A stretch of DNA of 64,000 nt from Campylobacter sp. CNRCH_2014_0184h (GCF_025772985.1 NZ_JAKMTB010000003.1:186001-250000); one strand, 5' to 3'. Counted from the first letter of the stretch, positions 11,531 to 20,452 are shown. The notes: generated by a model not told the origin, from the letters alone. Numbers and translations: made by a program.

Positions 11531-12645
11531 AAGCATATATTTATATAGAAAATGATGTTTTTTTAAGTGCAAAGGCTTTTGGAGAAAGTGGAACTTTTTT
11601 TGGTGAGCTTGTTTTTAATACTTCTTTAACGGGCTATCAAGAGATTATTTCTGATCCTTCATATGCGGGTCAATTTGTGGTTTTTTCAATGCCAGAAATT
11701 GGTATAGTTGGCGTTAATGATGAAGATAATGAAAGCAAAGAAGTTTTTGCTAGCGGTATGATTATAAGGGAATTAAATGAAGATTATTCTAATTTTAGAG
11801 CCAATGATTCTTTGAGTGCTTATTTGAAAAACCATGGCAAAATAGGACTTTGCGAAATTGATACTAGATTTTTGGTTAAAATGATTAGAGATCAAGGAAA
11901 TTTAAGAGCTATAATATCTACTGAAATTAAAGACAAAGAAGAGCTTAAGAAAATGCTTCTTTCTAGTGCTAAAATCGATGAGGTAAATTATGTAGCACAA
12001 GTTAGCACTAAAAGCTCTTATAAGCATAGTAAAGGTGCTTGGAATCATAGCAACAAAACTTATGAGAATGTAAAAGCAAATGGTAAAAAAGTAGCTGTGA
12101 TTGATTATGGTGTAAAAGAAAATATTTTAAATGAACTTGTGAGTGTAGGACTTGAAGTAGAGGTTTTTCCTTATAATACCAAGGCAAAAGATTTGATTGA
12201 TTTATACCAAAAAGGTGCAATTCATGGGGTATTTTTATCCAATGGACCAGGTGAGCCAAAAATTTTAAAAGATGAAATTGCAGAGATTAAAAAATTAGCA
12301 GAAGCAAAAATTCCTATGCTAGGTATTTGTTTAGGGCACCAGCTTTTAAGTAATGCATTTGGTTATGAAACTTATAAGATGAAATTTGGTCAACATGGAG
12401 CAAATCATCCAGTAATTAATCTTACAAATAATACAGTAGAAATCACAGCGCAAAATCACAACTATAATGTTCCTGAAGAAATAGCAGAGGTTGCAACAAT
12501 TACTCATAGAAATTTATTTGGTGATAATGTAGAGGGTGTAAAATACAAAAATTATCCTATCATTTCAGTACAACATCACCCAGAAAGCTCCTCAGGACCA
12601 CATGAGAGCAAATACATCTTTAAAGAATTTTTAGAGCTTTTGTGA
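11527..12645 (+). CDS. carA: Carbamoyl-phosphate synthase small subunit CarA
   Basis: CarA hydrolyses glutamine and passes ammonia to CarB for carbamoyl phosphate, feeding arginine and pyrimidine synthesis. It has 372 residues. The N-terminal CarA-specific domain (NTSLTGYQEIISDPSYAGQ) is followed by a class I glutamine amidotransferase with nucleophile Cys268 in GICLGHQ and the His/Glu pair in QHHPESSSGP. carB is not in the window. The start overlaps the DUF507 stop, and the stop overlaps the GTG of the next gene. Confidence 0.96.
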   Translation: MKAYIYIENDVFLSAKAFGESGTFFGELVFNTSLTGYQEIISDPSYAGQFVVFSMPEIGIVGVNDEDNESKEVFASGMIIRELNEDYSNFRANDSLSAYLKNHGKIGLCEIDTRFLVKMIRDQGNLRAIISTEIKDKEELKKMLLSSAKIDEVNYVAQVSTKSSYKHSKGAWNHSNKTYENVKANGKKVAVIDYGVKENILNELVSVGLEVEVFPYNTKAKDLIDLYQKGAIHGVFLSNGPGEPKILKDEIAEIKKLAEAKIPMLGICLGHQLLSNAFGYETYKMKFGQHGANHPVINLTNNTVEITAQNHNYNVPEEIAEVATITHRNLFGDNVEGVKYKNYPIISVQHHPESSSGPHESKYIFKEFLELL

Positions 12646-13304
12646 ATTTAGATTTTATTGCTTTAGCGAGTATAGCTTTTCTTTCTAGCTTTGGACATTG
12701 TTATGGAATGTGCGGAGGTTTTATTTTAGCTTATACTCAGCTTTCAAAGCAGATCAAACTCCCTTTTTCTCTTTTGATTTTCTCTTATCATTTATCTAGA
12801 ATTTTTGCCTATGTTTGTTTGGGCGTATTTTTTGGATTTTTTGGAAATTTATTTTCTTTTAGCGAATTTGCAAAAGGTATAATGCTTTTTACTATCGGGA
12901 TTTTTATGGTGGTTTTAGCTTTTGCTTTAATTTTTAAAGGAAAATTGTTAGCTTTTTTTGAAAGCTCTTTAATTTTTGACTGTGTCATTAAAAAAAACAT
13001 TTCAAGATTAATTCAAAATAAGTCTTTAAAAAGTACTATTTTTTTAGGCTTTTTAAATGGTTTTGTACCTTGTGGCTTGGTATATTTTTATATAGCTTTT
13101 GGAATGAGTGTACAAAATGTATACTTATCAGCGTTAATTATGCTTGTTTTTGGACTTTCAACACTGCCTGCTTTGGTATTTTTTGCTTATTTTTCTAAAA
13201 CACTGAGTGAAAAATTTCAAAAAACAGCTAGTTTGATTTCTTATATTTTAATATTTTTTTATGGCTTGTATTTTTCTTATATAGGTTTTTCTTTAACTCG
13301 ATAA
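12642..13304 (+). CDS. Membrane protein of the TauE/SafE-UreH-like (DsbD_2) group
   Basis: This protein of 220 residues has about six hydrophobic segments. It carries FGHCYGMCGGFI near the start and NGFVPCGLVYFY in the second half, the paired Cys motifs of the COG2836 type. Such genes are often beside cbb3 oxidase genes, as here (ccoN starts 123 bases on), and a role in copper supply or oxidase maturation is plausible but not shown. It starts at GTG 12642, inside the carA stop (GTGA), so is coupled to carA. The broad sulfite-exporter label used for this group should not be taken literally. Confidence 0.72.
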   Translation: MNLDFIALASIAFLSSFGHCYGMCGGFILAYTQLSKQIKLPFSLLIFSYHLSRIFAYVCLGVFFGFFGNLFSFSEFAKGIMLFTIGIFMVVLAFALIFKGKLLAFFESSLIFDCVIKKNISRLIQNKSLKSTIFLGFLNGFVPCGLVYFYIAFGMSVQNVYLSALIMLVFGLSTLPALVFFAYFSKTLSEKFQKTASLISYILIFFYGLYFSYIGFSLTR

Positions 13305-13334
13305 AATTTATTATTTACTTATAATTCTTAATAG

Positions 13335-13386
13335 ATGATTAATCATTGTGATTTTAAGCTAAAAAAGATGATAATTATCATATAAT
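13335..13386 (+). promoter_or_regulatory. ccoN promoter with two palindromes
   Basis: A TATAAT -10 box lies at 13381-13386. A perfect 14-base palindrome (ATGATAATTATCAT, 13368-13381) abuts and overlaps it by one base, and a perfect 12-base palindrome (ATGATTAATCAT, 13335-13346) lies 21 bases further upstream. A protein bound at the first would block RNA polymerase. The TGATAAT half-sites resemble those recognised by Fur-family repressors; the regulator is not identified. AAGGAGAGG precedes the ccoN ATG. Confidence 0.55.
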
Positions 13387-13427
13387 ATAGTGATTGCATA
13401 TTGCAGAAAAAAACTTAAGGAGAGGAA

Positions 13428-14894
13428 ATGCACCCAGGAAATGCATTAAACTATGACTATACGGTTGCTAAATATTTTATGTTTGCTACCTTATTGTTTG
13501 GTGTTATTGGTATGGCTATTGGAACGCTTATTGCCTTTCAAATGGCTTATCCGGATTTAAACTATTTAGCTGGTGAGTATGGCACTTTTTCAAGACTTAG
13601 ACCATTGCACACTTCAGGTGTAATTTTTGGTTTTATGCTCTCAGGAATTTGGGCTACTTGGTATTATATTGGTCAGCGTGTGCTAAAAGTTAGTATGGCA
13701 GAATCAAGCTTTTTAATGTTTGTTGGCAAACTACATTTTTGGCTTTATATGATCACTATGATTATAGCTGTTATTACTTTGTTTGCAGGTATTAGTACTT
13801 CAAAAGAATACGCAGAGCTTGAATGGCCACTTGATATATTGGTAGTTTTAGTTTGGATTTTATGGGGTGTAAGTATTTTTGGGCTTATTGGAATTCGCCG
13901 TGAAAAAACTTTATACGTTTCACTTTGGTATTATATAGCTACCTTCTTAGGTATAGCAATGCTTTATCTATTTAATAATATGGCTGTACCAACATACTTT
14001 GTAAGTGGAATGGGCGATTGGTGGCATAGTGTTTCTATGTATGCAGGAACTAATGATGCGTTAGTTCAATGGTGGTATGGACACAATGCTGTTGCATTTG
14101 TATTTACTGTTGGTATTATTGCTCAAATTTATTATTTCTTACCAAAAGAAAGTGGTCAGCCAATTTTCTCATATAAGTTATCTTTATTTGCGTTTTGGGG
14201 CTTAATGTTTGTTTATCTATGGGCAGGTGGACACCACTTGATTTATTCTACTGTGCCTGATTGGATGCAAACTATGGGTTCAGTTTTTTCAATTGTACTT
14301 ATTTTACCTTCTTGGGGTTCAGCAATTAATATCTTGCTTACTATGAAAGGTGAGTGGAGTCAACTAAGAGAAAGTCCGTTGATTAAATTTATGATTTTAG
14401 CTTCAACTTTCTATATGTTCTCAACTTTAGAAGGTCCTATTCTTTCTATTAAATCAGTTAATGCATTAGCACACTTTACAGATTGGATTCCGGGACATGT
14501 TCATGATGGTACTTTAGGTTGGGTTGGCTTTATGACTATGGCAGCACTTTATCATATGGTGCCTAGAATGTTTAAAAGAGAACTATATAGCAAATCATTA
14601 ATGGAAGCTCAATTTTGGATTCAAACTACAGGTATAGTATTGTACTTTAGTTCTATGTGGATAGCAGGTATTACTCAAGGTATGATGTGGAGAGCTACTG
14701 ATGAGTATGGTAACTTACTTTATACTTTCATTGATACTGTTGAAGCTATTGTTCCTTATTATTGGATTAGAGCTGTGGGTGGCTTGTTATACTTAGTAGG
14801 ATTTTTCATGTTTGTTTATAATATTTATAAATCAATTTCAGTGGGTAGAGTGCTTGATAAAGAGCCAAAAAGTGCTTCACCTATGGCAGCATAA
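13428..14894 (+). CDS. ccoN: cbb3 cytochrome oxidase subunit CcoN
   Basis: The catalytic haem-copper subunit, 488 residues with about 12 membrane spans. Haem and copper ligand regions are visible: LRPLHTSG, WWYGHNAVAFVFT, AGGHHLIYS and the IPGHVHDGTLGWVGF stretch. It reduces oxygen to water with high affinity, the terminal oxidase expected of a microaerophile. It heads ccoNOQP and has its own promoter with palindromic sites upstream. Confidence 0.97.
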   Translation: MHPGNALNYDYTVAKYFMFATLLFGVIGMAIGTLIAFQMAYPDLNYLAGEYGTFSRLRPLHTSGVIFGFMLSGIWATWYYIGQRVLKVSMAESSFLMFVGKLHFWLYMITMIIAVITLFAGISTSKEYAELEWPLDILVVLVWILWGVSIFGLIGIRREKTLYVSLWYYIATFLGIAMLYLFNNMAVPTYFVSGMGDWWHSVSMYAGTNDALVQWWYGHNAVAFVFTVGIIAQIYYFLPKESGQPIFSYKLSLFAFWGLMFVYLWAGGHHLIYSTVPDWMQTMGSVFSIVLILPSWGSAINILLTMKGEWSQLRESPLIKFMILASTFYMFSTLEGPILSIKSVNALAHFTDWIPGHVHDGTLGWVGFMTMAALYHMVPRMFKRELYSKSLMEAQFWIQTTGIVLYFSSMWIAGITQGMMWRATDEYGNLLYTFIDTVEAIVPYYWIRAVGGLLYLVGFFMFVYNIYKSISVGRVLDKEPKSASPMAA

Positions 14895-14905
14895 GGAGGA
14901 AAAAT

Positions 14906-15571
14906 ATGTTTAGTTGGTTAGAAAAAAATCCATTCTTTTTTGCTGTGGCAGTATTTATAGTGATTGCATATGCAGGTATTGTAGAAGTTTTACCTGATTT
15001 TGCTCAGAATGCAAGACCAATTGAAGGTAAAAAGCCTTATACAGTTTTACAACTTGCAGGACGTCATGCTTATATTAAAGAAAGTTGTAATGCATGTCAT
15101 TCACAACTTATTCGTCCTTTTAAATCAGAAACAGATCGTTATGGCATGTATTCAGTTAGTGGCGAATATGCTTATGATAGACCATTTTTATGGGGCTCAA
15201 AAAGAACAGGGCCTGATTTATTGCGTATAGGTAATTTTAGAACAACAGATTGGCATGAAAATCACATGTGGGATCCAGTTTCAGTTGTCCCTGGTTCTAT
15301 TATGCCAGCTTATAAACATATGTTTAGCAATAATGCAAATATAGAAACAGCTTATGCAGAAGCACTAACTGTAAAAAAAGTTTTCAATGTGCCTTATGAT
15401 ACTGAAAATGGTACAAAACTAGGTACTTGGGAAGAGGCTCAAGCAGAAGTTAAAGCAGAAGCTCAAGTTATAGTAGATCAAATGAAAAATCAAGATGTTA
15501 AAGATGCGTTTGCTAGAGGTGAAATTAGAGAGATTGTAGCTTTGATTGCGTATCTTAACAGCTTAAAATAG
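14906..15571 (+). CDS. ccoO: cbb3 oxidase monohaem cytochrome c subunit CcoO
   Basis: This 221-residue subunit has one N-terminal membrane anchor and a single haem c site, CNACH with Cys61, Cys64 and His65. The later MPAYKHM motif supplies the probable Met ligand. It passes electrons from CcoP to CcoN in the inner membrane. GGAGG lies just before the ATG and ccoN is 11 bases upstream. An overlapping 76-residue frame at 15000-15230 is a shadow. Confidence 0.97.
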   Translation: MFSWLEKNPFFFAVAVFIVIAYAGIVEVLPDFAQNARPIEGKKPYTVLQLAGRHAYIKESCNACHSQLIRPFKSETDRYGMYSVSGEYAYDRPFLWGSKRTGPDLLRIGNFRTTDWHENHMWDPVSVVPGSIMPAYKHMFSNNANIETAYAEALTVKKVFNVPYDTENGTKLGTWEEAQAEVKAEAQVIVDQMKNQDVKDAFARGEIREIVALIAYLNSLK

Positions 15572-15579
15572 GAAAAACT

Positions 15580-15783
15580 ATGGATTTAGAACTAATAAGA
15601 GAGCTACAAGCTTATGGTTTTTTTGCTCTTGTAGTATTTTTAGTGGTAGTTTTGTATTCTTATTGGTTTCATTTGTATAGATCTGAAAAAACAGGTAGAA
15701 GAAACTATGAAAAATACGCTGATTTGGCATTGCATGATGAAATCAGCGATCGTGTTTTAGAGCAAAATAAAAGGAGTGCTTAA
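15580..15783 (+). CDS. ccoQ: cbb3 oxidase small subunit CcoQ
   Basis: This 67-residue protein has one membrane segment followed by a conserved charged tail (YRSEKTGRRNYEKYADLALHDE), as in CcoQ. It stabilises the cbb3 complex in other bacteria. The last base of its stop is the first base of the ccoP ATG. Confidence 0.92.
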   Translation: MDLELIRELQAYGFFALVVFLVVVLYSYWFHLYRSEKTGRRNYEKYADLALHDEISDRVLEQNKRSA

Positions 15784-16661
15784 TGCAATGGTTGAATTTA
15801 CAAGATAATGTTAATTTATTATCTTTTATCGGAGCAATTCTTATCATACTAATTACGCTTGTTGTGGTAGGAAAATTGTTTAAAAGTATGAAAGAAGAAA
15901 AGAGCCAAGGTGAACTAAGCGAGCATAGTTGGGATGGTATAGGTGAGTTTAAAAATCCTATACCACTTGGTTGGGCTGTAGTGTTTTTCTTAGCTATAGT
16001 ATGGTGTATATGGTATTTTCTTTGGGGATATCCTTTAAATAGTTATTCTCAAATTGGTGAGTATAATAAAGAAGTACAAGCACATAATGAAAAATTTGCA
16101 CAAAAATTTGCAAATTTAAGTGCACAAGATAAACAAGAAATGGGTAAGAATATTTTCTTGGTTCAATGTTCTTCTTGTCATGGTATTACAGGTGATGGTA
16201 TTAATGGAAAAGCACAAAATCTTAACATTTGGGGTTCAGAAGAAGGGCTTATAGAGGTAATTACTAAAGGTTCTAAGGGTATGAATTATCCTATGGGTGA
16301 AATGTTAAGTGCAGCTGATAATGGCATAGATGAGGCTGATATCCCTGCAATTGCTGCCTATGTTGCTTCTGAAATTTCAGCAATTAAAAAAACTGAAAAT
16401 CCTCAACTTGTAGCAAAAGGAAAAGAACTTTTTGCAACTTGTACGGTGTGTCATGGTGAAGATGGAAAAGGAACTATTGATGGGCAATTGGTTGCTCCGG
16501 ATTTGACAAAATATGGCAGTGCTGAGTTTGTAGTAGATGTTTTAAATCGTGGTAAAGCAGGTAGTATAGGTGTAATGCCTCATTTTAATAATGGTTTATT
16601 AAATGAGCTTCAAAAAGAAGCAGTTAGCGAATATGCAATTTCTCTTTCAAGGGGTGAATAA
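15783..16661 (+). CDS. ccoP: cbb3 oxidase dihaem cytochrome c subunit CcoP
   Basis: This 292-residue subunit has two N-terminal hydrophobic segments (near residues 13-35 and 62-85), then two cytochrome c domains with haem sites CSSCH (Cys129, Cys132, His133) and CTVCH (Cys220, Cys223, His224). Met ligands are probably in YPMGEM and GVMPHF. It receives electrons from soluble cytochrome c and passes them to CcoO. It shares its first base with the ccoQ stop and its last base with the DUF4006 ATG. Confidence 0.97.
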   Translation: MQWLNLQDNVNLLSFIGAILIILITLVVVGKLFKSMKEEKSQGELSEHSWDGIGEFKNPIPLGWAVVFFLAIVWCIWYFLWGYPLNSYSQIGEYNKEVQAHNEKFAQKFANLSAQDKQEMGKNIFLVQCSSCHGITGDGINGKAQNLNIWGSEEGLIEVITKGSKGMNYPMGEMLSAADNGIDEADIPAIAAYVASEISAIKKTENPQLVAKGKELFATCTVCHGEDGKGTIDGQLVAPDLTKYGSAEFVVDVLNRGKAGSIGVMPHFNNGLLNELQKEAVSEYAISLSRGE

Positions 16662-16873
16662 TGGAAAATTCAAATAGATGTGTATTTTCACTTTCGGGTG
16701 TTAGTGGAATGTTAATAGCAACTGTTTTATTGCTATCGATTCTAGCTGGACTTACTGTTTGGGGTCTTAAAACACAGCAAGATGTTATGCAAAAACCTTA
16801 TAAAATAGAAAATGCAGAGCAAATTAAAATGTTTGACTCTAAAAGAGAAGAACATATCATCATAAAGGAATGA
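16661..16873 (+). CDS. DUF4006 family small membrane protein
   Basis: This 70-residue protein has one hydrophobic segment (about 15-36) and a charged C-terminus. DUF4006 proteins are known from the same place after ccoP in Campylobacterota; function is unknown, but position suggests an accessory subunit or assembly role for the oxidase. It overlaps ccoP by one base and ends two bases before another tiny membrane gene. Confidence 0.75.
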   Translation: MENSNRCVFSLSGVSGMLIATVLLLSILAGLTVWGLKTQQDVMQKPYKIENAEQIKMFDSKREEHIIIKE

Positions 16874-16875
16874 TT

Positions 16876-16977
16876 ATGGCAAAAGTTCTTGAATACTTAA
16901 TCATAGCTGGCTTAGTTGTAGCAGCAGGAGTTACTGCTTGGTCAGTTTTAACTGTAAATCACCTTTTTATAGGATGA
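16876..16977 (+). CDS. 33-residue single-span membrane peptide
   Basis: ATG 16876 opens a 33-residue frame beginning MAKVLEYLII and ending VNHLFIG, almost all of it one hydrophobic helix (LIIAGLVVAAGVTAW). AAAGGA lies seven bases upstream, two bases separate it from the DUF4006 stop, and its TGA overlaps the next ATG (ATGA at 16974-16977). Spacing, coupling and composition fit a genuine small subunit in the cco operon, comparable in size to small oxidase subunits elsewhere. I do not recognise a named family. Confidence 0.72.
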   Translation: MAKVLEYLIIAGLVVAAGVTAWSVLTVNHLFIG

Positions 16978-17549
16978 AAAATATATTTAAAGGCGGTTTT
17001 TTAACCGCCGTTTTTATTTGCTTTGCTAATTTCTTACATGCTGAAATACTATTAAATGACAATATCTTAAATACTGCAATAGAACAAAATATTACTTCAA
17101 GCTCTAAGCAAATTCGTGAGTTAACCGGAGTAAATATCGCTTTGGTATTAAGTGATAAAAAAGATTTTGAAAGTTTAAAGAGCTATGAAGCTAATTTGAG
17201 CAAGCCATATATTTTGCTTGTGTTTTCTAAAGCTTCACATAAGGTGGATATACTTGCAAGTGATGATGCTTTAGCTTTTTTTGATAAAGAAGGTGTTTTG
17301 AGTCCTTACCCTGAAAAAGGAACGATTTTGCCTATACTTGCAAATCCTAAACAAAAAGACATTTACAATGCTGCTATTTTAAATGGTTATGCAGATATTG
17401 CTGATCAAGTGGCAAATCATTTTAATATAAAGCCTTTTTATGGAAATTCAAATCGTGATACTTTAAATATCATGAGAATTTTAATTTATGGTTTTTTATG
17501 TGTCGCAATTTTGATGCTAGTTCAAAGAAAAATCAAAAGGAGAAGATAA
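16974..17549 (+). CDS. TPM-domain-like membrane-anchored protein
   Basis: Starting at ATG 16974 the protein has 191 residues: a signal peptide (MKNIFKGGFLTAVFICFANFLHA), a periplasmic domain with GVNIALVLSDK...PYILLVFSKASHKVDILASDD resembling the TPM fold, and a C-terminal membrane span with an RKIKRRR anchor. An in-frame ATG at 16938 lies inside the preceding small gene and would bury the signal peptide, so it is rejected. The gene sits between ccoNOQP and ccoH, suggesting a role in oxidase assembly. Its first codons contain a strong terminator-like hairpin. Confidence 0.55.
   Translation: MKNIFKGGFLTAVFICFANFLHAEILLNDNILNTAIEQNITSSSKQIRELTGVNIALVLSDKKDFESLKSYEANLSKPYILLVFSKASHKVDILASDDALAFFDKEGVLSPYPEKGTILPILANPKQKDIYNAAILNGYADIADQVANHFNIKPFYGNSNRDTLNIMRILIYGFLCVAILMLVQRKIKRRR
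16992..17015 (+). terminator. Rho-independent terminator-like hairpin inside a coding sequence
   Basis: GGCGGTT (16992-16998), a TTTT loop and AACCGCC (17003-17009) form a perfect 7-bp G/C-rich stem, followed by G and five T residues. It lies 18 bases into the TPM-like gene, within its signal peptide codons. It probably ends much of the ccoNOQP transcript, leaving partial read-through to the two genes beyond. Confidence 0.7.
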
Positions 17550-18062
17550 ATGCAAAATCAGAAAACATTTTGGCCTTATGGCATTTTGATTTCTTTAGGG
17601 CTTATTGTTATAGCTTGTATTGTAACGATTTTTATTGCAAGCAAAGCCCCTGTGTATGAAGATAATTTTTATTTTGATTCTTATCAAAATGTAGAATTAA
17701 ATTATAATGAAATTCAAAACAGACAAAAGACTTTTGATGAAAATTTTAAATTAAGCATTAAAGATAAAGAAAGCTTTATGCATAAGAAAAATCAAGTTTA
17801 TTATATTAATGAAGGGCAAAATGAACTTAGGATTGCGATTGAAAATTTAAAAGATTATGATTTAAGTAAGCTTCAAATTCAAACTTTACTTTCACGTCCA
17901 CATACAAATGTAAATGATGAGAATTTACAAGCAAGACTAGAAGGAAGTGATTTGGTGTTTGATTTTAATATTAAAGAAAAAGGTGCATGGCAAATACTTT
18001 TAAAAATCACTCAAGATGAAAATAGCGTAGGATTTTTTAAATTCTTTTTACAGACTAAATAA
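17550..18062 (+). CDS. ccoH: FixH/CcoH-like oxidase assembly protein
   Basis: This 170-residue protein has one N-terminal membrane span (about 9-32) followed by PVYEDNFYFDSYQ and a beta-rich periplasmic domain ending in GAWQILLKI, the FixH layout. FixH/CcoH supports assembly or copper handling of cbb3 oxidase. It follows the TPM-like gene with no gap (AAAGGAGAAG before the ATG) and shares its last base with the addB start. ccoG, ccoI and ccoS are not in the window. Confidence 0.78.
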   Translation: MQNQKTFWPYGILISLGLIVIACIVTIFIASKAPVYEDNFYFDSYQNVELNYNEIQNRQKTFDENFKLSIKDKESFMHKKNQVYYINEGQNELRIAIENLKDYDLSKLQIQTLLSRPHTNVNDENLQARLEGSDLVFDFNIKEKGAWQILLKITQDENSVGFFKFFLQTK

Positions 18063-20452
18063 TGAAGCTTTTTGTTTTTAGCTCACTAAGAGCTTTAAGA
18101 AAATATTATGAGAAAAAACTACAAATAGACACTTTAGTAGATCCGGCTATGAGTATAGCTGAATTTATGCAAAAATTAGTTTTTTCTCCACATTTTCAAG
18201 CAACTCATTATGAGTGTTTGCTTTTGATGAAAAAGGCTTGCGAACAAACTAAAAATTTAGAGCAAAGTTTAAAAATACCGAGTAATTTTTTTGCATTTTT
18301 AAAAAACAATGCTTATTTATTTAGTTTTTTTAAAGAACTTAGCTTGGAGAAAAAGGACATTAGTACTTTAAAAAATTATGACGCTTATGCACAGTATGAT
18401 GAACATTTGCAAATTTTAGAAGAGCTTTTTAAAAATTATCTTACCCTATTACATGAACAAAATTTATATGATGATATTTCTTTAGTATTAGATTATGAAA
18501 TTAATAATGATTTTTTAAAAAATTATGATGAGATTATTTTTGATTTTCAAGGTTTTTTGAATGCTTTTGAAGTAGAGCTTTTGTTAAAAGTTAAAGAAAT
18601 ACTTCCTCTTAAAGTGCAATTTAATTGTACTAAATTTAACAAAGATTTTTTAAGTTCTCTTAGCTTTTTACAAGGGCTTTCTCTTAAGGAAAATCATGTG
18701 TATTTATATGATGTAAACCAAGCACAAATATTACAAGAGTGTCCTTTTGTACAAGAAAATAAAATCACTTATAAAAGTTTTAATTTACGGTCTTTGCAAG
18801 CTGCTTTTGTTTTTGAAAAAATTAACAGCTTTTTAAAAGCTGGTATTAGCGCAAAAGATATTGTAGTGATTACTCCTGATGAGAACTTTGTAGATATTTT
18901 AAGACTTTATGATAAAAACAATGTATTAAACTATGCCAATGGGGAAAGTATCAAACATACGCTTTTTTATCATAGATTAAAGACTTTATATGAAAGTGCT
19001 AAAGATGATGAGTTTGAGTATGAGCTGAGTGAAGATTTTTTTGATAGGCAAAAGTTAAACAAGCACCTATGTAATTTGCATTTTTATCCTTCTGGTATTG
19101 ATTTTATAGAGTTTAGAAAGCTTTTTGATGAAAATATCTCTTTTGATTTTTTTGAAAACTTCATCCATAATTTGCTAGAAGATATTAACAATCAAGAATT
19201 GCAAGATTGTATCTATCAAGAGCTTGCATTCATTAAAGAACTTATAAAAACACATACTTTAAGTTTTAAGCAAATTTTAGAGTTATTTTTCATGCAAATT
19301 GACAATAAAAAACTAAGCAGTGTTGGCGGTGGTGAAGTTACTGTAATGGGGCTTTTAGAAAGTAGGGGGCTCAGCTTTGATGGGGTGATTATAGTTGATT
19401 TTAATGATGAGTTTATCCCTAAAAGAGTTTCAAGTGAGTTATTTTTAAATAATGAAATTCGAAAAAAAGCAGGACTTATTACTCATGCTCAAAGAGAAAA
19501 TTTACAAAGACATTATTATTATACCCTAATAGCCAAGGCAAAATTAGTAGGAATTTCTTATGTAGAGAATGAAGAAAAAATCAAGTCAAGATTTTTAAGT
19601 GAGCTTGATTTTTTACTCATAGAGGATAAAACATACAGTGACAATGCCTATATCAAATACTTTCAAACACACAAGTGCGATTTTAACCTTGAGCCAATTA
19701 CACATATAATGGCTAAGCATGATTATTTTAGTAAAGAGCTTACTTTTACGAGATTCCACCTTTTGATAAATTATGGCTTAGATTATTATTATAAATATGT
19801 CTTAGGACTAAAAGAACCAAAAGAATTAGAAGATACTCTTAGGGCGAATGAGCTAGGAAGTTTTATTCATAAAGCTTTAGAAAAATACTATAAACAAAAC
19901 AAAAAAGCAAAATATTTTGACTATGAAAAATTTATGGATATTGTAAAAAATTTGAAAGATTACAAAATCGATGCTTTAAATTTAGCTTTAATACAAGCAA
20001 TGTTTAAAGAATTTCAAGTGCTTGAAAATGAGCATTTTAAACAAGGTTTTATGGTAAGAGATTGTGAATTTTCACAAAAAAAAGATTTTATCGCTCAAAA
20101 TGGAGTTAAAATTACTATTTTTGGTCGTTTAGATAGATTAGATGAAAATGAAAATGAAAAATTAGTCATAGATTATAAAACTGGGAAAATAGATGAAAAA
20201 ACTTACCAGCTTGCTTTTTATAAGTTTTTATTAGAGGGTGTATACCCTTTAGAAAATATAAATGCTTGTTTTTATGATTTAAAAAATATGAAAATCGTTT
20301 ATGAAAATACTGAAAGTGAAAAGGTGCAAGAGCTTAAAGACATGCTTAATGAGCTTGCAAAAGATCCTTTAGAAAAAGAATTTACTAATCAAAGAAATGA
20401 TAATACCTATAGTCCTTATACCATGCTTTATAAAAAGGAGTTTAAGCTTTGA
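18062..20452 (+). CDS. addB: AddB-like helicase/nuclease subunit
   Basis: This 796-residue protein pairs with AddA in DNA double-strand break repair. The C-terminal quarter has a RecB-type PD-(D/E)xK nuclease: FTRFHLLINYGLDYYYKYVLGL, then IDYKTGK with Asp704. The N-terminal part lacks a clear Walker A, as is usual for epsilonproteobacterial AddB. The VTVMGLLESRGLSFDGVIIVDFND region matches the inactive helicase fold of AddB. addA starts inside its stop codon. It is diverged and shorter than Firmicutes AddB, so identity rests on nuclease motif and neighbour. Confidence 0.82.
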   Translation: MKLFVFSSLRALRKYYEKKLQIDTLVDPAMSIAEFMQKLVFSPHFQATHYECLLLMKKACEQTKNLEQSLKIPSNFFAFLKNNAYLFSFFKELSLEKKDISTLKNYDAYAQYDEHLQILEELFKNYLTLLHEQNLYDDISLVLDYEINNDFLKNYDEIIFDFQGFLNAFEVELLLKVKEILPLKVQFNCTKFNKDFLSSLSFLQGLSLKENHVYLYDVNQAQILQECPFVQENKITYKSFNLRSLQAAFVFEKINSFLKAGISAKDIVVITPDENFVDILRLYDKNNVLNYANGESIKHTLFYHRLKTLYESAKDDEFEYELSEDFFDRQKLNKHLCNLHFYPSGIDFIEFRKLFDENISFDFFENFIHNLLEDINNQELQDCIYQELAFIKELIKTHTLSFKQILELFFMQIDNKKLSSVGGGEVTVMGLLESRGLSFDGVIIVDFNDEFIPKRVSSELFLNNEIRKKAGLITHAQRENLQRHYYYTLIAKAKLVGISYVENEEKIKSRFLSELDFLLIEDKTYSDNAYIKYFQTHKCDFNLEPITHIMAKHDYFSKELTFTRFHLLINYGLDYYYKYVLGLKEPKELEDTLRANELGSFIHKALEKYYKQNKKAKYFDYEKFMDIVKNLKDYKIDALNLALIQAMFKEFQVLENEHFKQGFMVRDCEFSQKKDFIAQNGVKITIFGRLDRLDENENEKLVIDYKTGKIDEKTYQLAFYKFLLEGVYPLENINACFYDLKNMKIVYENTESEKVQELKDMLNELAKDPLEKEFTNQRNDNTYSPYTMLYKKEFKL

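Noticed and set aside
15000-15230. 76-residue frame inside ccoO
   Set aside because: It is in another frame of an intact ccoO with a clear haem site; composition has no independent support.
16938-16973. Upstream start for the TPM-like gene
   Set aside because: It lies inside the 33-residue gene and would place 12 residues before a good signal peptide.
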